DNA of 64,000 bases from Schistocerca nitens (taxonomy: Eukaryota > Arthropoda > Insecta > Orthoptera > Acrididae): positions 270,435,503-270,499,502 of the forward strand of contig NC_064622.1 in assembly GCF_023898315.1 (NCBI RefSeq), read 5' to 3'. Positions 1 to 10,060 of the stretch are shown here, in pieces. A model generated the notes under the pieces. That model had not been told where the DNA came from, searched no databases, and saw nothing but the letters and a program-made list of their open reading frames with translations. Both the position numbers and the translations under genes were made by a program. The number at the start of each line of letters is the position of its first letter. Position 1 is the stretch's first letter.

Positions 1-10
1 TTATGCTAAG

Positions 11-12
<2 letters not shown>

Positions 13-70
<58 letters not shown>
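13..70. repeat. (AC)n microsatellite
   Basis: About 29 AC units. It abuts directly the TGCCCGAGGGAGG segment of a minus-strand SINE whose family carries a short run of CA dinucleotides at this spot, so the array probably expanded from the SINE itself. Confidence 0.95.
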
Positions 71-72
<2 letters not shown>

Positions 73-160
73 CCCGAGGGAGGACTCGAACCTCCGGCGT
101 GAGGGACCGCGCAATCAGTGACATGATGCCTCTTAACTGCGCGACCACTCCGCGTGGCTA
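71..160 (-). repeat. tRNA-derived SINE, GAGGGAGGACTCGAACC family, head fragment
   Basis: On the minus strand this reads as a tRNA-like head with a B box of the form GGTTCGAGTCC followed by TCCCTCGGGCA. The same family occurs at 32922-33109 and 45678-45878. The body of the SINE to the left is replaced by the AC array and the window edge. No target-site duplication can be checked here. Confidence 0.75.
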
Positions 161-1526
161 TAACTGAAAACAATGACGAGTGTCCGTTTGCAGTTAAAGA
201 CTTGATTGAGCAAGCTTTTGTTACGTTCCAAATTAGGAAAGTATGAGGTCTTTACTTAAGGAAAAATGTGGTGAAGAGATCACAGTGGCAAACCCACGTA
301 AGAAACACTCTACTGTTTGTTCTGGAAACACGAGATGAGGAAAGAAATATGGTACTGAGACGAAAGACTTCGGACTGTTATGGCGGCGCTGCATTCATAC
401 GAGAGGACATTGGGTGCAGCTTCTACAAAATATCTGAAATTGCCCCAACAGACGAGTTTTTGATAGATGCAAAAACTACGATTCCACTGTCTTTGACTAC
501 GTAACAGTAAAAAGAACGGGCAAAGGAATCCACGACAAAATAGGACATCAAATAATTTCAGCCACGAGACTACGATCTTTCGCATCTCCTCTTCTACTTG
601 GGTTGTCCGTGTTTCTATACAGAAAGTATGAATCCAGATATCTTTTTGACACACTAGCAAATCTTGGAATGTATGCAAATTTTCGAAGCCTCTTCCTTGA
701 ACAGTTTAGAGCAGCTGTAGGAATGTTGCTCTATAATGCTGCAAAATCAAAATATCCAGCTTATGCCGACGTGTCTTGCCTTAACAAATGCTCCAGATCT
801 GCACAGCAATAAGGAGGTACCGAAACACCTGCAGCTGAAGGAAGTGGTGTAATGACAGACCAGGATCCTGACAATGTAAAATGTCAGGATGATGAGTTAC
901 AGAAAGATGACCAGCCAGTCTTCTGAACCGTAGCACTATTCATAATAAAAGAACAATTAACACTTAGTCAATAAATGTTAATTAAATATTTATTATACGT
1001 CGTTCCCTGCTCTTTCTATCGCAATTACAACCACATCCACAAATGGAATTCCCGCCATTATACGGTCAGAACAGATTTATAAACATCGTTTTGAAGCTGA
1101 AGCGTTAATCCTATGAAAACAGCACGTAGGACTTTTTTTGTAGATGATTTTGTGTTCTTTAATTTTGCACTGAAGTATTTTGCTCATAAATGCAACTGTT
1201 TTCTATAAAAATGCAAAAAGGTGATTTTCTTACTTCAATTTTCCAATATGGCGGACGAAGATCTAGATGGGGATGCTTAGTATGTTGCTTAGAAAGATAT
1301 AAGGAAGATCAGTGTAAAAATCCAGCTTATTGCTGACTTTACCCTCTAAAGATCCTAATTTAACCGGACTCCTAAGGGTTTGCACGTTGGAGAACTGCTC
1401 CGTGGCATGTGCGTAACCTGGAAGTTTCTCAATAGCGCACATTCTGTTGCAAAGAGAAATATTCATTCTGGAAAGAGGGTTAGAGCTTGACGTCGCAGTA
1501 GAGCTCGGATCCTTCGGTCGCTCTGG
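161..1526. other. no recognisable gene or repeat
   Basis: AT-rich sequence with only short open frames (for example 268-504, 78 residues, plus strand). None shows a domain, signal peptide or membrane segment that I recognise. AATAAA-like strings near 940-990 are expected by chance in such DNA. Confidence 0.5.
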
Positions 1527-1640
1527 AATACATCTACATGGATACTCTGCAAATCACATTTTAAGTGCCTTGCTGAGGGTTCATCGAACCACCAACAGGG
1601 GATAGGCAGAATAATGTGAACAGGGCTAGTTGTGTGATTG
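1527..1640 (-). mobile_element. LINE 3' end fragment (GATGTA-tail family)
   Basis: The antisense string around 1530-1593 (CATCTACATGGATACTCTGC, then GAGGGTTCATCGAACCACC) matches the 3' untranslated end of the LINE seen with its coding region at 51290-52875. Only the 3' end is present, as expected for a 5'-truncated insertion. Confidence 0.7.
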
Positions 1641-1778
1641 TGTCTGAAGGTCAACAACGCACGTAAGGCAGGTGTTGCGCTGAACTGTGGGTGTTCATAA
1701 CTGACTAGGCATCAGTGCAGGTTGTTCACGAGTAGCGCACACTTCGTATTTACATTCAGAGGCCGAGATCGGCGTGCA

Positions 1779-2563
1779 ATGAAAGACCCGACAGAATTCC
1801 AAAGAGAGCAGATTGTGGGGACCCCATTAGCCGGAGCGTCAGTAACCAAGGCAGCCAACTTACTGAATGTCTGAAGAGCAAATGTTTGAACAGTTATGAC
1901 AGTCTACAATAAATGACAAAGATCGTCGGGCGCTAACAGCAATTGTGCCAAAACAACACAAAACTACGGCGGAATAAGTGACTGCAGAGATCAATTGCCA
2001 TCTTCAAGACACCGTATGCATCGACACTGACCGCCGAGAACTCCATAGAGCGCATATTCATGGACGAGTTGCTATACCGAAACCATTAGAGACGACAACC
2101 AACCCAAAGAAGCGTAAAACATGGTGTCAGGAGCATAAATCCTGGACGGCTGATCATTGGGGTCCGGGTTTGCGTCTGAAGAACGCGAAAAGAAGCCAAG
2201 AATCCTGGTTGCTTGATTCCAACGGTTAAGCATGGAGATGAAGGTGTGATGGTGTGGGCAGCCATATCATGGTATTCTGCTTGTCCCATAATTACTCTCA
2301 AAGGTCGTATTAGAGCCAACGAATATGTAAACATTTTAGGTGATAAGATGGACTCCATGATCCAAATGTTGTTCCCCAACAATGGCGCCATATTTCAGGA
2401 CGATAATGCTCCCATTCACACAACCAGGACAGTACAATCGTGGTATGAGGAGCATGCAACTGAACTGCAGTGTCTTCCCTGGCCAGCACAGTCTCTGGAC
2501 TTGAACATTATCGAACCCTTGTGGGCAGTATTGGAGCGCAGACTTGTGCCGGCCACCCTTTAA
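1779..2563 (+). pseudogene. Tc1-like transposase pseudogene
   Basis: The reading begins at ATG 1779, with a short helix-turn-helix segment ending in LAGASVTKAANLLNV, and is then stopped by TGA. Later pieces at 1978-2229 and 2213-2563 continue the family in shifted frames. The last piece holds VMVWAAIS, then FQDDNAPIH (second catalytic Asp) and LDLNIIEPLW (catalytic Glu), the order expected of a DD34E Tc1 transposase. At least one stop and frameshifts make it non-functional. Terminal inverted repeats were not found with confidence, so the element ends are unknown. Confidence 0.85.
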
Positions 2564-2700
2564 CACCGGGAGATTTCCGGTACACATTCCGACAGCTGAG
2601 TGGACCTGCGGCCGTTCTGGAAAGACCGGAGGAAAAATCCCCAACCCTACCAGAGGCCTCCAGGATCAGAGTTTAGTGCTCTACCACTATCCCACCAAGG
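2548..2700 (-). repeat. probable tRNA-derived SINE fragment
   Basis: Read on the minus strand it starts with GGGATAGTGGTAGAGCACTA, an A-box-like string, and continues with GGGTTGGGGATTTTTCCTCC. That resembles the body of the SINE at 16685-17004. It abuts the 3' end of the Tc1 relic. The family assignment is by resemblance only. Confidence 0.4.
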
Positions 2701-3188
2701 CCACTTACTGAAACTACACACCTAAGAAAGGACACACGGTGAATAAGTATGCTTGTGGTCACGCCAGAGGGACACTGGCACTATACCGTTTGCATATTTC
2801 GCTGTCCACCCTGACGAGCCCCACAGTAAATAAGACGGGTCGGGACCTGCGTCTGCAATTCTGATCGCCTTCCGCCAGCAAGCGGTACGCACTACGCCGA
2901 CTGTTAGCGCATCCTTACGCTACAGCGCCAAAAATTACGAAGCTGGATCGACTACAGTAAAAGAAAAGAAACATTAACCGGATACGTATTTTAAAGGCAA
3001 CTCGGCCATGCAGACAGCTCACTCAGTCGCCTTTATAAGCACTCATTTTCACGTATATTAATATTTCCTATGTATTTCCTTGGGAATTTCATGTAACAGC
3101 CTCGCACGTACGTTCGAATCCTACAGGTATAGCTTCACACATATTATTAGTATGTTTGAAACTCAAATCCATGCCTCACACGGGGCTC
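2701..3188. other. no recognisable feature
   Basis: No open frame of note and no repeat match that I could make. It lies between the Tc1/SINE relics and a TTAA-flanked MITE. Confidence 0.5.
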
Positions 3189-3634
3189 TTAACCCTTTAA
3201 GTGACATTGATAAAGCCGGCCGGGGTGGAGGAGCGGTTCTAGGCGCTACAGTCTGTAACCGCGCGATTGCTACGGTCGCAGGTTCGAATCCTGTCTCGGG
3301 CATGGATGTGTGTGATGTCCTTAGGTTAGTTAGGTTTAAGTGTTTCTAAGTTCTAGGGGACTGATGACCTGAGAAGTTAAGTCCCATAGTGCTCAGAGCC
3401 ATTTGCACCATTTGACATTGATAAATATATATACCACTGGTAAACACCTAGAATTACCACGCATTATTGTTTTTCTCGTGTATCGTTAGTATGAATTTTT
3501 AGCATCTCATACTTTATGGTAGACTTACAAAGTAGTAATCAACTGAGCAGGTTTATTCATTGCTACTTCCACAGAGTATACACATTAATTTCAGTGTTAT
3601 GCTGGAAATAACTGTTTGTCACTTAAAGGGTTAA
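3189..3634. mobile_element. TTAA-flanked MITE with piggyBac-like termini, interrupted by a SINE
   Basis: A perfect 17 bp inverted repeat bounds the element: TTAACCCTTTAAGTGAC at 3189-3205 and its exact complement at 3618-3634. The outer TTAA on both sides is the natural target duplication. The termini then begin CCCTTT, the pattern known for piggyBac elements. Removing the SINE and one target copy leaves about 227 bp with no coding capacity, so this is a non-autonomous element. Confidence 0.75.
3215..3412 (+). repeat. SINE, GCCGGCC tRNA-Leu/Ser-like family
   Basis: The head carries an A-box-like GGAGCGGTTCTAGGCGC and a B box GGTTCGAATCC, followed by the family trailer ATGGATGTGTGTGATGTCC and the end GCTCAGAGCCATTTG. 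A perfect 13 bp target duplication TGACATTGATAAA flanks it (3202-3214 and 3413-3425). The insertion lies inside the TTAA MITE. Confidence 0.95.
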
Positions 3635-3839
3635 CTCTTTTCCTGAGTTTTACGAAGTATCTACACGACATCCCCAAGTCCACGGAGGTTTGCAACCCGG
3701 AAGTCATAAAGAGTGAGCATGCTGCGCGTTCCAAACATTTCACCGCGACACTTTAGTATCTAAATGCCGTTACGCTTTTGAGAGAAATAACAACGGTAGG
3801 GTGCTCAAACCATGGAGGAAATGAAAGGAAAAAGAAAGA

Positions 3840-3965
3840 AGACAATGATTTACGTCCCATCGGCGACGAGGTCAAGAGATAAAACACATGCTCCCTATGG
3901 TAAGTTGGAGAAGAAATTCAGCCATGCCCTTTTTATAGTTAGATGGCATTTTCTCAGATAGAAAT
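3840..3965 (-). repeat. SINE fragment, GTTTAACGTCCCGTCGACG family
   Basis: The plus strand reads TTTACGTCCCATCGGCGACG and GCCATGCCCTTTTTATAG, a decayed antisense copy of the family better preserved at 15820-16040 and 57156-57285. Confidence 0.6.
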
Positions 3966-4079
3966 TCCTGACAGATCAACCCCTTGCCGCCGAGAAAGGT
4001 GACCACCATCCTCTTAATGTTGGATTTTGTCAGCCGATTTGTTTTTGGGAGGCGGGGAAGACGATGAACACCATGTCAT

Positions 4080-4264
4080 TAACTGTTGCTCCGTCTCCGG
4101 ATCTTACTGGTAGCATTAGGTCTCACCTCCTGTAATGATGCGGATATCCAAGAATGTGTGAAAACGGTGCTTCGAACGATTCCACAAGAAGAGCTTTCTG
4201 ACAGTTTCCAACAGCTTTACAACCGATGTCAGAAGTGTGTTGTAGCTAATGGTGATTACTTTTA
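4080..4264 (+). pseudogene. mariner-like transposase C-terminal fragment
   Basis: Frame 4145-4264 ends in QQLYNRCQKCVVANGDYF and a stop. The pattern C-x(5)-GDYF at the C terminus is typical of mariner-family transposases. Just upstream, a string encoding PSPDLT recalls the SPDL-x-P motif around the third catalytic Asp. The rest of the gene is missing or unrecognisable. Confidence 0.6.
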
Positions 4265-6394
4265 AGTCTAATCAAGGTATTTTATTTTTAACTCTTGTTT
4301 GCCTTTATTTTCTAAGACCAGTCGGGGAATCCTTCCGACGCACCTTGTATGTTACAGCGCACGGGATGGTGCAACACTGTATTGACCGTTGACTGTAGTG
4401 GATTTTGATTTCAGCGATGTGCACTTTCGAATAGATTTTATTTTGGTTGTTGTTTTGCTATTATTTCACAGTACAGTCATTTTTAAAGTTTCTTAAGGCT
4501 TATTCTTGGATTCCCAGCGCCCCTTAAGACAAACACGTTCGCAAATACGCAGGTGATGCAAAATCTTATTTGCAGCGTTCATATTTCTTGTGTCCACTTA
4601 TGCTGACAGCTCTATCGCTCTGCACAATATTTTGCGGCACAGCTAATGTGATTGGATTTGAGGCCATCGTTCGAAGCGCCCAATGAAGAGTGCTGCGACA
4701 TTTCTTGAAATATTCAACAGAAAAATAGAGAAATCTACTCGGCTGCACACAAGAAGATACATCTTCTAACAGCTTAAAGGGGCCTGCACACATTCAGCGT
4801 TTATTGACAATAATAGTTTGAAAATCCTTCAACTTATTGAAGGAACTCTCACACCGTCAATAATATGGTAATATGACAACGCGATTTTATAAGGTTAAGA
4901 TATCGAACACCCAAGAGAAAGCGTGTGCCACAATTATATCAGCTATAGTCGATAAATAACAGAAAGGAACGAAAAAGGGGAAATGGGTCCGAGATAGACT
5001 GAAAAAGGAGCGACTTATCGTATGTTAATTTACTGACAAATCATAACCAAAGATTTCATACACTATTTTCGGATGAGTCCTGCATGTTACGACAAATTAT
5101 TAATGTTGATACGTCATAAAATAGGGAAGTATAATCCGTTAATCTGAGAGGCAATCGCAGTCGACAAGAGATTAGCTATAATTGAGATTTCTGGCGATAG
5201 ACAGGTCATTCGAATACTTTGAGCTTAATGCTGTAATATCATAACCACAAATTGCAAAATTGAAAACCGTGAAGTAACTGTATCTGTCCTGCAACTATAT
5301 ATTCAAGTAATAAGCGAATAGTATTTTTTTACGTTTTTTTACAATGTGGTGACGCTAACATGTATTTCGCACACCTGTTACTAGTCACTGCATTTATATG
5401 ATGCGCTTTTGGTGCATTACTACACTATTGTGTAATTCAATAAGCTATTAGGCCTACTATATTAATCCACTGCTGACCACCCTAAAGTTGTAAATACACC
5501 GACTACCCCTGCATAGTCATATGAAAATTTCATGTTTTAGAAGACTGCTTGAAAAACTGAATCTGAGAAGTGATATGCACAAAGACGATCGGAAAACATA
5601 AACATTGCATACTATCCCATAGTGACTGGTTCATGAAGCTTTGTCAATGTCTGAAAGGCGAATATTATAAGACCGTCAATCTCTACCTCACACGCTCAGT
5701 ACTTATAGATAATGCTGAGAATATTTTTATCAGACTTGAATACCGCTCGTCAATATTTCTAGTAATGACAATAAACAGACAGTCAATTTAATGACGGTTT
5801 GAGAATTTTATTGAAAGTGTAGGGGCCGCAACCAAAAGGCTTCCTATCGCTACGCGTGTACTGCTCGCCGGATGACCCCTCATTACAAGGCTGGGCGAAT
5901 GCCTGCTCTGTAACCAGCAGCTTTCTGAAACAACAGAATCACGGCTTCCATAAACTCTTCAGCTCTGCAGCTCCGCCGCCGAACGCGCCGCCGCGTGTAA
6001 ACAAGTCAGACACGCCTGTCGACGCGCGAATATCGTCCGCTACGGCTGACGTAGATTTTCGGCGCAGCCGTTGGAAGACAAACACTTGGCGAACAACGTC
6101 AACACGAACACTGGGAAATATTTATGCGGACTCAAAGGATCCGGAGAGATGAAAACCACAAACAGTGCCGCACGAACACGGGGCCTAATGTCGGAATGAA
6201 AATTACGATTGGAACAGGCATATGGAGACTCCCGGGCGGACTCAACCGATTGTGACATGCCTGTTACTAAATGTTCTCATGCCGACTTGGATTAACTTCA
6301 CGAGCGCTCAGACTCTGCAGGGTAGAATGTAAAAACTGGCCAAGCAATTAAGGGCAATATTCTTGCACTGGACAGGCATTTGGGAGCAGTCAGC
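4265..6394. other. 2.1 kb without recognisable gene or repeat
   Basis: Mostly AT-rich. The longest frame is 5856-6152 (98 residues, plus), in a locally GC-rich patch at 5940-6080. It is proline- and arginine-rich and matches nothing I know. I do not call it a gene. Confidence 0.5.
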
Positions 6395-6440
6395 GCTCAT
6401 TCAATCCCGTCCTGGTTTTCCATGGTTTCCCTGGATCTAT
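6395..6440 (+). repeat. short fragment of the GTCCCGTCGACG SINE family, sense
   Basis: AATCCCGTCCTGGTTTTCC followed by ATGGTTTCCCTGGATCT corresponds to the middle of this SINE family read in its transcribed orientation. Confidence 0.45.
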
Positions 6441-6554
6441 CTAATTCTGTCTGTCATAATTATATATCAAAATCAACGAGAAATCCCGATTTTATAGAAC
6501 TCGTTTTATGGTATACTAGTGCCTGTGTTTGAAAATAAAAAGTCCATTACGTCA

Positions 6555-6744
6555 GCCGGCCGCTGTGGCCGAGCCGTTCTAGGCGCTTCAGTCCGGACCC
6601 GCACTGCTGCTACGGTCGCAGGTTCGCATCCTGCCTCGGGCATGGATGTGTGTAATGTCCTAAGGTTAGTTAGGTTTGGGTAGTTCTAAGTCTAGGGGAC
6701 TGATGACCTCAGATTTTAAGTCCCATAGTGCTTAGAGCCATTTT
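6555..6744 (+). repeat. SINE, GCCGGCC family
   Basis: Complete head-to-tail copy: GCCGGCCGCTGTGGCC head, B box, ATGTGTGTAATGTCC trailer. The flanks TCCATTACGTCA (6543-6554) and TCCATTACATCC (6745-6756) are an imperfect target duplication, so this copy has been in place long enough to acquire substitutions. Confidence 0.92.
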
Positions 6745-6940
6745 TCCATTACATCCACTTCAGAATTTACAAATAATATTTATGAATGGTGATGTTTGTG
6801 TTTATATATACACTGTATCTTCCCCTTTGAACCTCGATACAAAGAGGCCATAAACGTAGTAAAAAGTGATGACTAACTGAAACCCTCAGCTGCAGACAGG
6901 TGTTATTGATATACCTCAATGTGGACACCTGAAAATGTGT

Positions 6941-7013
6941 GCCCCGACCGGGACTCGAATCCGGGATCTCCTGCTTACATGGCAGACGCTCTATCCATCT
7001 CAGCCACCGAGGA
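6941..7013 (-). repeat. tRNA-like unit, left arm
   Basis: On the minus strand it folds like a tRNA: acceptor TCCTCGG with TCGGGGC, D stem GCTC/GAGC, B box TTCGAGTCC. It is the mirror of the unit at 7223-7295. One T-stem pair is mismatched. It is best read as the head of a SINE, not a working tRNA gene. Confidence 0.7.
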
Positions 7014-7222
7014 CACAGATGAATAGCGCGACTGCAGGGACTTATCCCTTGCACGCTTCCCGTGAGACTCACACTCCCAACTGTCCACAATTCTACCTAC
7101 GTAATGTACCTTATAGACATTTGCCCATTCACTCATTACATAGGTAGAATTGTGGACAGTTGGGAATGTCTCACGGGAAGCGTGCAAGGGATAAGTTCCT
7201 GCAGTCGCGCTATTCATCTGTG

Positions 7223-7295
7223 TCCTCGGTGGCTCAGATGGATAGAGCGTCTGCCATGTAAGCAGGAGATCCCGGGTTCGAGTCCCGGTCGGGGC
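7223..7295 (+). repeat. tRNA-like unit, right arm (TGT anticodon position)
   Basis: 73 nt fold as a near-canonical cloverleaf: acceptor TCCTCGG/TCGGGGC with one mismatch, D stem GCTC/GAGC, anticodon stem TCTGC/GCAGG, T stem CCGGG/CCCGG. The anticodon loop is CATGTAA, so positions 34-36 read TGT (Thr). Position 33 is A where the universally conserved U should be. That argues for a tRNA-derived SINE promoter over a functional tRNA. Confidence 0.65.
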
Positions 7296-7699
7296 ACACA
7301 TTTTCAGCTGTCCACATTGAGATATCAACAACACCTGTCAGCAGCTGAGGGTTTCAGTTAGTCATCATTTATTCCAAGGAAAAGCTGCACGGTCATCTAC
7401 AGTATCTGTTCTTTCGAGAACAGTTACTGTCTTCATATATGTAGTAAAAAGTGTTGCTGCTTCAGTATAGTATATAATGGCAGATGTAATAATTCAAAAG
7501 GGTACTGATCATAACTGCCCTTTCGAAAACTATTGCATACTGAACAATGAAAGATCAAGAGAATTGATACGATTAAAAATTACGTAAAGCCGAGATGGAG
7601 TCTTTCTCCTCTACTGTTCAAACAGGGTATCAAAGAAGCAATACAGGAAATAAAAGAAAAATTCGAAACGGAATTAAAATTCAGAGTAAAAAGATATCA

Positions 7700-8110
7700 A
7701 TGATGAATTTCGTTGATGACACTGGTATCCCGCATGAAAGCGAGGAAACACTGAATATGGATTGAGAAGAAACACAAAAGTCTTAAGGAGCAGCAGCAAG
7801 GAGATTAGCGCGCAATGTAACATCAATGCCTGGGGCAGCTTATTAGACGAAGTGAATGATTTCTGCTAACTCTTAAGAAGAAAAACGTTTGGCCAACAAA
7901 GTAAGGACGGCAACAGTAGCAGACTAACAAATACAATGAGAGCATTCATCGTCAAAATAAGTCCATTATTATCGTACACATCCCTCGCCTTGAGGAAAAA
8001 ATTTCTAAGTATGTACATCTGGAGCACAGTACTTTAGGGACGTGTCATGGACTGTAGGAAATCCAGAAAGGAAAAGAATCGCGCGTACCTATTGCCAACA
8101 GAAAACAAGA
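7700..8110 (+). pseudogene. LINE reverse transcriptase C-terminal relic (RTE/craniofacial-protein-2-like type)
   Basis: The stretch around 7995-8090 reads ALRKKFLSMYIWSTVL, stop, then a decayed form of the segment that in this LINE group encodes an LYG-x-ETW motif. Upstream, INAWGSLLDEVNDFC (near 7822-7867) is also characteristic. Several stops and shifts are present, and only the thumb/C-terminal part can be recognised. Confidence 0.6.
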
Positions 8111-8984
8111 ATAAATTCATGGAACGCTGGGACATGCCATTTATAGGAAGCCAACTCACTCCAATTTTTACCTTCAAGTTGACAGCTGTCAACCTCCGGT
8201 CCAGCGTGAAGGGATACATCGTACCGTGGTTCATAGGATCCACGTCATCTCAAACCCTGAAAGTTTGTCTGCAGAAGTGGCCCATCGCCAAGTCACCTTT
8301 CGGCAGAATGGTTACAGTGAAAGAGACAGACGTGCACCGAATGAGTGATGAAAATAGCGAAGTGACACTGAAGTCTAAAGCCATTTTGGCTTTGCGTGTA
8401 GCGTTTCCAACAGGACTGGTCGTACTTTACGGCGCCACAGTGTGAACTGTGCTTTCGGCCACCATCTATGATTAGGACCATTTTGGGGTCTGGAAAACAT
8501 GATCTTGGTTTGTGGAAAGAGGGTGTCTACTACTTCTCTTGCAGTTGCGCCAGGATCGTGGAGGAGCGGTGAACAGTGGTAAGTGTCACACACGCTTACA
8601 ACAGTCGAACGACCCAGAGAATCTGGAGTGCATTTTAAGGTATTGGGATGGTGTTATTAAGAAAGCAGTTGAGATTAAGCCGGCACGTGACCCTGTAGAC
8701 AGAGAGGAGGTTTTCGCTTAAAATTATGTTTGGAGTCCTGCTTTCCCCCTGGCCAAACGACAAGGGGGCAGAGTTAATACCAATTGTTCACCCGTTGATA
8801 ATATTCACTATCGATAAATTCTGCATTAGTCATCTTTGGTTGAGTGGTTCCAGTTGTTCACAGTGCGTGTTGTGTTTTTTCATGTGTTTTTTCATATTTC
8901 GTATTATGGCGCTTGGTAGTCGTAATGCCGTTTAAATTTCCTTGTACAGTGCTCTCTTGTTGCATTTGTATCTGGAACATGACA
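8111..8984. other. no recognisable feature
   Basis: Open frame 8047-8445 (132 residues) starts in the LINE relic and runs through sequence I cannot identify. A small perfect palindrome TTGACAGCTGTCAA is near 8179. Nothing else stands out. Confidence 0.5.
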
Positions 8985-9059
8985 CGGTGAAAACCTGTCG
9001 AAATATCGGCCGTTTTCGAAGACGTCACCCAGCTGTACTCCCGTAAGATGTCTGGACAA
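8985..9059. repeat. interspersed-repeat fragment (CTGTCGAAATATCGGCC motif)
   Basis: The string AACCTGTCGAAATATCGGCC, followed by GAAGACGTCACCCAGCTG, is one I remember as recurrent in orthopteran genomic sequence. Its class is unknown to me. It abuts the 3' end of the LINE that follows. Confidence 0.35.
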
Positions 9060-9138
9060 ATATGAACAAAGATCTACATCTACATCCATACTCCGCAAGC
9101 CACCTGACGGTGTGTGGCGGAGGGTACCTTAAGTACCT

Positions 9139-9783
9139 CTATCGATTCTCCCTTCTATTCCAGTCTCGTATTGTTCGTGGAAAGAAAGAGTGTCGGTATG
9201 CCTCTGTGTGGGCTCTAATCTCTCTGAGTTTATCGTCATGGTCTCTTCGCGAGACATACGTAGGAGGTAGCAATATACTGCGTGACTCTTCGGTGAAGAT
9301 ATGTTCTCGAAACTTCAACAAAAGCCCGTACCGAGAAACTGAGCGTCTCTCTTGCAGAGTCTTCCAGTGGAGTTTATCTATCATCTCAGCAACTCTTTCG
9401 CGATTACTAAATGGTCCTGTAGCGAAGAGCGCGGCTCTCCGTTGGATCTTCTCTCTCTCTTCTATCAACCCTATCTGGTACGGATCCCACACTGGTGAGC
9501 AATATTCAAGCAGTGGGCGAACAAGTGTACTGTAACCTACTTCCTTTGTTTTCGGATTGCATTTCCTTATAATTCTTCTAATGAATCTCAGTCTGGCATC
9601 CGCTTTACCGACGATCAACTTTATATGATCATTCCATTTCAAATCACTCCTAATACTAACTCCCAGATAATTCACAGAATTAACTGGTTCCAGTTGCTGG
9701 CCTGCTGTATTGTAGCTAAATGATAAAGGATCTTTCTTTCTATGTATTCGCAGCACATTACACTTGTCTACATTGAGATTCAA
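9139..9783 (-). pseudogene. LINE reverse transcriptase, thumb/C-terminal part
   Basis: 214 residues starting NLNVDKCNVLRIHRKKD and containing YLGVSIRSDLKWNDHI, LVRPLLEYCSPVWDP and, near the C terminus, SFFPRTIRDWN. These are the segments that follow the FADD box in Jockey/CR1-like LINEs. It is uninterrupted within this piece but separated by a frameshift from its catalytic half. Confidence 0.88.
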
Positions 9784-9798
9784 TTGCCATTACCTGCA

Positions 9799-10060
9799 CT
9801 ATGCGTCAATTCGTTGCAGATCCTCCTGCATTTCTGTACAATTTTCCATTGTTACAACCTCTCGATATACCACAGCATCATCCGCAAAAAGCCTCAATGA
9901 ACTTCCGATGTTACCTACAAGGTCATTTATGTATATTGTGAATAGCAACGGTCCTACGACACTACCCTGCGGCACACCTGAAATCACTCTTACTTCGGAA
10001 GACTTGAGAATGACATGCTGCGTTCTGTTATCTAGGACGTTACACGGGCTGTTCTGTATA
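9799..10060 (-). pseudogene. LINE reverse transcriptase, catalytic palm fragment
   Basis: Contains DNRTQHVILKSSEV, SGVPQGSVVGPLLFTIYIND and the FADDAVVY box, with both catalytic Asp residues present. Sequence upstream of about 10060 in this open frame (to 10218) belongs to unrelated GC-rich DNA, so the frame's own Met is not a real start. Confidence 0.85.

Larger units (their letters stand above)
6856..7453. mobile_element. tRNA-bearing inverted-repeat (foldback) insertion
   Basis: Two ~240 bp arms, 6867-7106 and 7134-7370, are reverse complements separated by only 27 bp. Each carries a tRNA-like unit. The right arm continues 70 bp further (7371-7440) with no partner on the left. A 13 bp direct repeat GTAGTAAAAAGTG lies at 6856-6868 and 7441-7453, consistent with a target duplication for the whole unit. 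The transcript would form a very long hairpin. It may be a SINE copied back on itself during reverse transcription. Confidence 0.85.
9060..10060 (-). mobile_element. 5'-truncated LINE (GATGTA-tail family), minus strand
   Basis: The left edge is the antisense 3' tail GATCTACATCTACATCC. Two reverse-transcriptase segments follow: 9799-10060 with ISGVPQGSVVGPLLF and the catalytic motif FADDAVVY, and 9139-9783 with VRPLLEYCSPVWDP and a C-terminal thumb region. The join between them is broken at ~9785-9798 (frameshift). The 5' end stops near 10060, just before the palm motif region, so endonuclease and fingers are missing. Residual function is unlikely. Confidence 0.9.

Noticed and set aside
3215..3412. 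tRNA-Leu/Ser gene in the GCCGGCC repeats
   Set aside because: A and B boxes are present but the copies have SINE trailers and target duplications, occur a dozen times and lack full cloverleaf conservation.
5856..6152. 98-residue Pro/Arg-rich frame as an exon
   Set aside because: Explained by a local GC-rich patch; opposite-strand frame 6040-6258 overlaps it and neither is recognisable.
7223..7295. Functional tRNA-Thr gene
   Set aside because: A33 in place of U33, embedded in an inverted-repeat element with a mirrored copy; better explained as a SINE head.
8047..8445. 132-residue frame as a gene
   Set aside because: Its first dozen codons are out-of-context LINE relic and the rest has no match that I know.
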